A DNA stretch of 64,000 nt from assembly GCF_030296575.1 (NCBI RefSeq), contig NZ_AP027729.1, forward strand, positions 1,302,001 through 1,366,000, given 5' to 3'. The notes below the pieces were generated by a model. It had not been told where the DNA came from and made no database searches. It saw only the letters and a list, made by a program, of their open reading frames with translations. This DNA comes from Paraoerskovia sediminicola (lineage in GTDB: Bacteria > Actinomycetota > Actinomycetes > Actinomycetales > Cellulomonadaceae). This document shows positions 58,117-64,000 of this stretch, piece after piece. A program made the position numbers and the translations under genes. Position 1 is the stretch's first letter. Each line of letters opens with the position of its first letter.

Positions 58117-60845
58117 TCAGCCCTGGGTGTTGCGGCGACGCTTCGCCACGATCAGGAGCAGTCCACCGAGCACGATCGCAAGTGCAGCGATGATGCCGAA
58201 CTCGGTGACGTTCGCGCCGGTCTGCGCCAGGCGGTGCGTCGACGGAGAGGCGACCGTCGGTGCGTGCTTGACCGGTGCCGGAGTGATCGTCGACGGAGTG
58301 CCCGGCACCTGGGTGACGGGGGGCGTCTGGACGGTCGGTACCGGCGTTGTCGGGGTGCCCACCGCGGGGGTGTGCGCCACCGGGGTGCTCACCAGAGGGG
58401 TGTTCACCACGGGCGTCGAAGGCACGACCGTCGAAGGCGTCATCGGCAGCCACGGCGTGTGCTCCACCGCAGGGGTCATCGGCAGCCACGGCGTGTGCTC
58501 CACCGCAGGGGTCATCGGCAACCACGGCGTGTGCTCCACCGCAGGCGTCATCGGCAACCACGGCGTGTGCTCCACCGCAGGCGTCATCGGCAACCACGGC
58601 GTGTGCTCCACCGCAGGCGTCATCGGCAACCACGGCGTGTGCTCCACCGCAGGCGTCATCGGCAACCACGGCGTGTGCTCCACCGCAGGCGTCATCGGCA
58701 ACCACGGCGTGTGCTCCACCGCAGGCGTCATCGGCAACCACGGCGTGTGCTCCACCGCAGGCGTCATCGGCAACCACGGCGTGTGCTCCACCGCAGGCGT
58801 CATCGGCAACCACGGCGTGTGCTCCACCGCAGGCGTCATCGGCAACCACGGCGTGTGCTCCACCGCAGGCGTCATCGGCAACCACGGCGTGTGCTCCACC
58901 GCAGGCGTCATCGGCAACCACGGCGTGTGCTCCACCGCAGGCGTCATCGGCAACCACGGCGTGTGCTCCACCGCAGGCGTCATCGGCAACCACGGCGTGT
59001 GCTCCACCGCAGGCGTCATCGGCAACCACGGCGTGTGCTCCACCGCAGGCGTCATCGGCAACCACGGCGTGTGCTCCACCGCAGGCGTCATCGGGGTCAT
59101 CGGCACGGGGGTGTCGTCGCGGTAGGCGTCGGTGTGGGGGTCTGCGAGGGCGTGGGTCCGGGCGTCGGGACAGCCTGGTGGCCGTCGGCGTTCCCTCCGG
59201 CGTTCTTGTACGCCTCGGCGACGGACGTGCTCGTCGAGGACCCGGACGTCACGGTGTTCGTGTAGCTCGTGTGCCGCTTGCCCGCGGGGTAGGGGGTGTC
59301 GTAGATGACCTGGTAGTGGTCACCACCGGCAGCGGCGCACGCCGCGTCGCTGATGGTGATCAGCGCGGTCCCGGCGCGACCGGAGTCCAGCGTGTACTGA
59401 GCCGCCGGGAGATGACCGTAAGAGCCTCCGACGTCGACGTTGTGGTCGCCCTGGCGGCAGTTGATCTCGAGTGACTTCGCGTCGAGCGTCAGGCCGGCAG
59501 GCAGAGTGTCGACGAGCGTCAGCTTCCCGCCGTCGACCAGGCTGCGGTCGGCGTTGATCGTCCAGGACGCCTTGTCCTGGTCGTCGTGGCTGAACGAGTC
59601 CTTCGTCAGCGGGTTGCGAGCCTTCCATTCCGCGTGCGCGGTCACGGTGTCCGCGCCGGCCGAGGCCTTGTTCTGCAGGTCGGTGCCGTCCGGTGTCGAC
59701 GCGTCGACGGCCGCCTTGTACTCCACGAGGTACGCACCGTCGCAGGCGCTGTCCGTGATCTTGATCGTGCGGTTAGGCCCGCCGCCCTGCACGGTGAAGG
59801 TACCCGCGAGCGGTGCATAGCCGGTGGCGTCCTTCATGTGGCACTGGACGGTGTAGTCGCTCGTGTCGTGCGGAAGCGTCTGCGGCCCCGAGGGGCGGTC
59901 GGTGATGACGGTCGTTCCTCCGGATCGGTCGGTCACCGGGACGGTGATGCCCCAGTTCACGACGCCGGCCGCAGGGTAGGGCACGCCGACCTTGCCGATG
60001 TTCGTCGGCGGGACGTACTTGTCCGCCGTGACGTTCAACGGCACGGTGAACGGCGTGCCGAACGAGCTCGTGAGGGTCGACTCGTGGTTCGCGCCGTTGT
60101 CGGCGGTGACCTTCGCGGTGAAGAAGAGACTGCCGCGGACGCCCTGGTGCTTCTCGGCGAAGTCGGTCGTGGTGCAGGTGATGGTCTGCCCGGCGCCGAC
60201 ACAGTCACCGGCAGACGTCCCGTCGGGAGTCACCAGGTGGAACGACGTGGCCTCGGGCCGCAGCTCGCCAGGCACCGTGAGCGTGAAGTGTGACCCGGTC
60301 GGGTAGAAGTCTCCGAGGTCGAAGTCCGCGTCGACGCGGACGTTCTGGTTCACGTGGGCCGCAGCGGGTGCGATGCGGACATTCGCCAAGACCTCGTCGT
60401 TCGGGCCCTTCGTCGCAGCCGGGGCCGCCGGTGCAGGTGCAGGTGCGGGCGCGTCGGAAGGCTCGGGTTGGGGAGCGGGCTTCGCGTCGCCTGTCGACTG
60501 GTCCTTCGGTGCCGCCGTCGACTTGGCCGCCTTCGTGGCAGCTGGCGCGGCGTCCGCCGATCCGCCCGTCGCTTCGGGGGTCTCGGCAGGTGCCGGGGCC
60601 TTCGCGTCGTCCGTGGCCTTCGCGGAATCCGGGTTCGACGTCGCGTCCGTGCCTCCCGTGCCGTCCACGGGCGCATCGTTCACCGGCGTCCCGGTCTTCG
60701 CGGTCGTGGGAGCGGCGCTGACGACATCCGCCGAGTCCCCGTCCCCCGTCAGCGCTACGGCGCCCGACCCCATGCTCACAGTGGCGGCAACCGTAAGTGC
60801 GACGATGGTCGCCGCCACCCGGCTTCCTCTGATCGTGCTCTTCAT
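58117..60845 (-). CDS. Sortase-anchored surface protein with 12-residue repeats (frameshifted)
   Basis: About 909 residues after restoring one base in the G5 run at 59107-59111. The signal peptide ends around SMGSGAVA. A Pro/Ala/Lys/Thr-rich stalk (about 30-155) follows. Then come two or three Ig-like adhesin domains (about 160-560): DFDLGDFYPTGSHFTLTVPG, DKASWTINADRSLVDGGKL. The PTPTPT spacer leads into 18 copies of PAVEHTPWLPMT, then a Thr/Pro/Val stalk. The C-terminal sorting signal is LAQTG, followed by a hydrophobic helix (IIAALAIVLGGLLLIV) and KRRRN. LAxTG is the pentapeptide used by class E sortases of high-GC Gram-positives. An adhesin or wall scaffold is likely; the ligand is unknown. 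Confidence 0.85.
58441..59088 (-). repeat. Eighteen tandem 36-bp repeats (12 codons)
   Basis: Each unit encodes PAVEHTPWLPMT. Units are nearly identical, with variants limited to the first two copies on the plus strand (GGCAGCCAC for GGCAACCAC, and AGGGGTC for AGGCGTC). Because 36 is a multiple of three, copy-number changes keep the frame, so length variation but not phase switching is expected. Confidence 0.95.
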
Positions 60846-61115
60846 CAGTCTCTCCCAGTCAAGTGCCTCAACACGGCGACTCTACTGCAAGAAATGCCAA
60901 CTTGTGCCGAAAGAAAGACTGCTGTGGCAGGGATCACCCCCTCGTCATCAACCTCGCCCGCACTCGACCATCGCCAATCGCGGGGCAGAGAGCCTGTTCG
61001 ACAACGCAGTTATCCCCAGGCCTGGCGCACATGACTGCACAGATCTGACGCAAGTGGAATGGTCAGCAGCGGATGGCCCGCCTGGAGCTCCGGCGCTTCG
61101 CCCACAGGAGGATCA
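60846..61115. other. 270-bp intergenic region, divergent promoters
   Basis: Divergent gap between the surface-protein gene (minus) and a small membrane-protein gene (plus). It is less GC-rich than its surroundings (for example GAAATGCCAACTTGTGCCG). I see no recognisable operator or RNA gene. Confidence 0.4.
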
Positions 61116-61403
61116 ATGACGCTCGTCACCGCGGCGCTGACGTCTGCGCTGTGCTTGACGGCATTCACGCTTGCCCGATCGCGCACGTACGGACCGGAAG
61201 GCCGGAACGCGACGAACCGTCTCAACCAACTAGCGGAAGCGATGCTCTTCCTGGCCCTGGCGGCCGCAACCCTGGTCGGTGAGAACGGCGAGGTGTTTGC
61301 GTGGCCGTTCGCTGGACTCATCTTCGGGGGGATCGCCGGGATGATCGTGTCGTTCAGGGGTGTGCTGAGAGCGGGTCAGCAGGCACCCGATCTGACGCCC
61401 TAG
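61116..61403 (+). CDS. Small membrane protein of unknown function
   Basis: Protein of 95 residues with three predicted membrane helices: MTLVTAALTSALCLTAFTL; LAEAMLFLALAAATLVG; WPFAGLIFGGIAGMIVSF. ATG 61116 follows CAGGAGGATCA, a strong ribosome-binding site, supporting a real gene despite its size. No family recognised. Convergent with dnaB, 13 bp from its stop. Confidence 0.7.
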   Translation: MTLVTAALTSALCLTAFTLARSRTYGPEGRNATNRLNQLAEAMLFLALAAATLVGENGEVFAWPFAGLIFGGIAGMIVSFRGVLRAGQQAPDLTP

Positions 61404-61416
61404 CCAGCAACCCCGA

Positions 61417-62786
61417 TCAGGACTGCATGTCCACGAATCGTGAGTAGTGCCCCTGGAACGCCACCGTGATCACATCGGTCGGCCCGTTGCGGTGCTTGGC
61501 GACGATGAGGTCAGCCTCCCCGCCCGCGGTGACTCCTTCTCGTAGGCATCCTCACGGTGGAGCAGGATGACCATGTCGGCGTCCTGCTCGATAGATCCAG
61601 ATTCACGCAGATCGGACATAGCGGGCTTCTTGTCCGTGCGCTGCTCGGCGCCACGGTTGAGCTGCGAGATCGCGATGACCGGCACCTCGAGCTCCTTCGC
61701 GAGCAGCTTGAGCGCACGCGAGAACTCCGAGACCTCCTGCTGGCGCGACTCGACGCGCTTGCCCGACGTCATGAGCTGCAGGTAGTCGATGACCACGAGC
61801 TTGAGGTCGTGCTTCTGCTTGAGCCGCCGGCACTTGGCGCGGATCTCCATGAGCGACATGTTCGGGGAGTCGTCGATGAACAGCGGCGCCTCGGTGATCT
61901 TGCCCATCGTGGAGGCGAGCTTCTGCCAGTCGTCCTCCCCCATCGACCCGTTGCGCATCTTCTGGAGATGGATGCGCGCCTCGGCCGAGAGCAGACGCAT
62001 GGTGATCTCGTTGCGGCTCATCTCGAGCGAGAACACGACAGACGTCATGTTGTTTTTTATCGACGCCGACCGTGCAATATCGATTCCCAGCGTCGACTTG
62101 CCGATGGCCGGCCTCGCCGCCAGCACGATCATCTGCCCGGGGTGCAGACCGTTCGTCAGCCGGTCGAGGTCCGCGAAGCCGGTCGGCACTCCGACCATGC
62201 CCTCGCCGCGGTGACCCGCGGCCTCGATCTCGTCGACGGTGCCGCCGATGATGTCGGCCAGCGGGGCGTAGTCCTCGGCGGTGCGCCGCTCGGTGACGGC
62301 GTAGACCTCGGCCTGGGCGTTGTTGACGATGTCGTCGACGTCGCCGCCCTCGGTCGCGTACCCGAGCTGGACGATGCGCGTCCCGGCCTCGACGAGGCGG
62401 CGCAGCACGGCGCGCTCACGGACGATGCGCCCGTAGTACCCGGCGTTCGCCGCAGTCGGGACCATCGCGATGAGGTCGTGGATGTACGGGGCGCCGCCGA
62501 CGCGCCCGAGCTCGCCGCGCTTCTGGAGCTCGGCCACGACGGTGATCGCGTCGGCAGGCTCGCCACGGCCGTAGAGGTCCGTGATCGCGTCGTAGACGGC
62601 CTCGTGCGCCGGGCGATAGAAGTCGACGCCGCGGACCTGCTCGACGACGTCGGCGATCGCGTCCTTCGACAGGAGCATGCCGCCGAGCACGCTCTGCTCC
62701 GCCTGGACGTCCTGCGGGGGTGTGCGGTCGAACGCGGGGCTCGACTCACCGGAGCCGTAGCCCGCCTCGAGCTCGTCGATCGACAT
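61417..62786 (-). CDS. dnaB: Replicative DNA helicase DnaB (frameshifted near the 3' end)
   Basis: About 456 residues after restoring one base in the C4 run at 61518-61521. The N-terminal domain contains DVQAEQSVLGGMLLSKDAIA. The RecA-type motor contains Walker A AARPAIGKSTLGIDIARSAS, FSLEMSRNEITMRLL, Walker B LVVIDYLQLMT, and AISQLNRGAEQRTDKKPAMS. The corrected C-terminus EADLIVAKHRNGPTDVITVA is universal in DnaB; the frame as given would lose it. DnaB is essential, so a true frameshift is implausible. No intein. Start MSIDELEAG; GGAGGAAC lies upstream. Confidence 0.95.
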
Positions 62787-62933
62787 GTTCCTCCGGTCCC
62801 CCGCGCCTCGTCCTCGTACCTGATTTCTACGACCCGCCACCGACAGAGAGCCGTACGGCTCAGGTGCGTGACGACGTCCGACACGAGACGCCTGCGCGAC
62901 GATAGGACCGCGCGGAGTCGGGGGCAAACCAGG

Positions 62934-63020
62934 TTGTCCACAGGCCTGTCGACAACCGCGGTCGCGCTGTGGACAAGTCCGAGACAGCTGTGCACAGGCG
63001 GTGGACAACCATGTGGACAA
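62934..63020. promoter_or_regulatory. Cluster of DnaA boxes between dnaB and the MATE gene
   Basis: Actinobacterial DnaA boxes TTGTCCACA: one forward exact copy at 62934-62942 and two exact reverse copies (TGTGGACAA) at 62968-62976 and 63012-63020. One-mismatch versions lie at 62947-62955 (TGTCGACAA) and 63000-63008 (GGTGGACAA). Five sites in 87 bp exceed chance by a wide margin. They lie about 150-235 bp upstream of dnaB and just upstream of the MATE gene. Confidence 0.8.
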
Positions 63021-63093
63021 GTGTTCGGAAAGCGGGCTCTCGAATTCGATGAGCCGCGTAAACACTAGCCTTCGGGGTGTGGACGAAGATTCG

Positions 63094-64000
63094 ATGCACG
63101 ACACGCCGACGACACGCCCGGGGCGCGGCCGTGTCCACAGCGGCACCGACCGGAGGTCTCTCGACCGCGAGATTCTCGCCCTCGCGATACCTGCGCTCGG
63201 CGCTCTGGTCGCCGAGCCGATCTTCGTCCTCGTGGACAGCGCGGTCGTCGGGCACCTCGGCACCCCGCAGCTCGCCGGGCTCTCCCTCGCGAGCACGCTG
63301 CTGCTGACCGTCGTCGGGCTCTGCGTGTTCCTCGCGTACGCGACGACCGCCGCGGTCGCCCGCCGCATCGGCGCCGGTCGCGAGCGGGAGGCGCTCCAGT
63401 CCGGCATCGACGGCATGTGGCTCGCCCTAGGCCTCGGCCTCGCCCTCGCGGCGTCGCTGTGGGTCGCGGCGCCCTGGGCGGTGGGCGTCATGGGCGGGTC
63501 GGACGACGTCGCGCGCCACGCCGTGACGTACCTGCGGTGGTCGGCGCCCGGGCTCCCCGGCATGCTCCTCGTCCTCGCGTCGACCGGCGTGCTGCGTGGC
63601 ATGCGGGACACCCGTACGCCGCTGTACGTGGCGGCGTCCGGAGCTGTACTGAACACCGTCCTGAACATCGTGCTCGTGTACGGCGTCGGCCTCGGGATCG
63701 CCGGCTCCGCGATCGGCACCGCGTTCTCGCAGATCAGCATGGCAGTCGTCCTGTGCGCGGTCGTACTGCGGGGCGCCCGCCGCACCGGTGCCTCCCTGCG
63801 CCCGGCCGCCGGCGGGATCTGGACCAACGCCCGCGACGGCGCTCCCCTCTTCGTGCGCACCCTCTCGCTGCGTGGGGCGATCCTCGTGACCGTGTACGTC
63901 GCCACCGGACTCGGCGCGGCCAACCTCGCGGCGCACCAGGTGGTCAACTCCGTGTGGGGGTTCGCCGCGTTCGCGCTCGACGCGCTCGCCATCGCCGCGC
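63094..64000 (+). CDS. MATE-family multidrug efflux protein (DinF-like), 5' part
   Basis: About 300 residues visible; it runs off the right edge. The polytopic membrane protein starts after a Thr/Arg-rich tail (MHDTPTTRPGRGR). MATE motifs: ILALAIPALGALVAEPIFVL, VDSAVVGHLGTPQLAG, then RGMRDTRTPLYVAASGAVLN and GIAGSAIGTAFSQI. It probably exports cationic drugs or peptides using an ion gradient. Start options are ATG 63094 or GTG 63079 in the same frame; neither has a strong ribosome-binding site. DinF/MATE next to dnaB is common in Actinobacteria. Confidence 0.9.
   Translation, partial: MHDTPTTRPGRGRVHSGTDRRSLDREILALAIPALGALVAEPIFVLVDSAVVGHLGTPQLAGLSLASTLLLTVVGLCVFLAYATTAAVARRIGAGREREALQSGIDGMWLALGLGLALAASLWVAAPWAVGVMGGSDDVARHAVTYLRWSAPGLPGMLLVLASTGVLRGMRDTRTPLYVAASGAVLNTVLNIVLVYGVGLGIAGSAIGTAFSQISMAVVLCAVVLRGARRTGASLRPAAGGIWTNARDGAPLFVRTLSLRGAILVTVYVATGLGAANLAAHQVVNSVWGFAAFALDALAIAA

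Noticed and set aside
58441..59088. CRISPR array
   Set aside because: Units are contiguous 36-bp repeats with no unique spacers, and no cas genes are present.
58127..59474. Long open frames in both strands across the repeat array (GVCSTAGVIGNH and similar)
   Set aside because: A 36-bp unit without stops opens every frame. Only the minus-strand frame joins a signal-peptide protein and an LAxTG anchor.
61470..63992. Long N-terminal extension of DnaB
   Set aside because: The extension runs antisense through the MATE gene; DnaB family N-terminus begins at MSIDELEAG.

Overview
The window reads as chromosomal DNA of a high-GC Gram-positive actinobacterium, most likely a polysaccharide-degrading Micrococcales member of the Cellulosimicrobium/Cellulomonas kind. 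This is inferred from GC-rich codon use, TTGTCCACA-type DnaA boxes, an LAxTG (class E sortase) wall-sorting signal, the fructose-PTS/HPr/EI cluster and many large secreted modular glycosidases. No ribosomal RNA, tRNA, transposase or CRISPR array was found.

Layout. 1-7.4 kb (minus): a polysaccharide-lyase locus with two heparinase II/III-like proteins, an SDR oxidoreductase and a CUT1 sugar ABC importer. A divergent LacI regulator (7.6-8.7 kb) controls it, with palindromic operator candidates between. 8.9-11.5 kb: secreted GH30 glycosidase with FN3, FN3 and ricin-type CBM13. 11.7-17.0 kb: small P-loop kinase, M19 dipeptidase, and a four-gene osmoprotectant ABC importer. 17.0-20.1 kb: a relic of the kinase, a VapBC toxin-antitoxin pair, a YbaK-type deacylase, a small HTH protein with a striking nested palindrome, and an aldo/keto reductase. 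20.3-26.2 kb: a complete fructose PTS operon (DeoR, 1-phosphofructokinase, EIIABC, HPr, EI). 26.4-29.8 kb: lipoprotein, CopC-CopD fusion, YcnI-like protein, tautomerase. 29.9-35.7 kb: a very large secreted protein combining ThuA, copper-radical-oxidase, LamG and Ig-like modules. 35.8-44.7 kb: an uronate-catabolism operon (KduI, KduD, CUT2 sugar ABC importer, aldehyde dehydrogenase) divergent from an IclR regulator. 44.7-50.0 kb: a secreted 1738-residue GH59-like glycosidase. 50.2-57.5 kb: housekeeping and lipid genes (DUF1295 membrane protein, long-chain acyl-CoA ligase, PQQ-type sugar dehydrogenase lipoprotein, GNAT, YaaH-type membrane protein, SdsA-type alkylsulfatase). 58.1-60.8 kb: a sortase-anchored surface protein with eighteen 36-bp repeats. 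61.1-64 kb: small membrane protein, replicative helicase DnaB, a DnaA-box cluster, and the start of a MATE efflux protein.

How the genes work together. Secreted enzymes (GH30, GH59-like, lyases) would release oligosaccharides. The two ABC importers would bring in uronate-containing products, and KduI/KduD plus the oxidoreductases would channel them towards 2-keto-3-deoxygluconate. Copper-handling genes sit beside a putative extracellular copper-radical oxidase, a plausible functional pairing.

Quality warning. Twenty sites show an apparent single-base loss, mostly in C/G runs, each breaking an otherwise intact conserved protein, including dnaB and ptsH. The coordinates below span both frames of such genes. 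I treat them as probable sequencing or assembly errors rather than pseudogenes.
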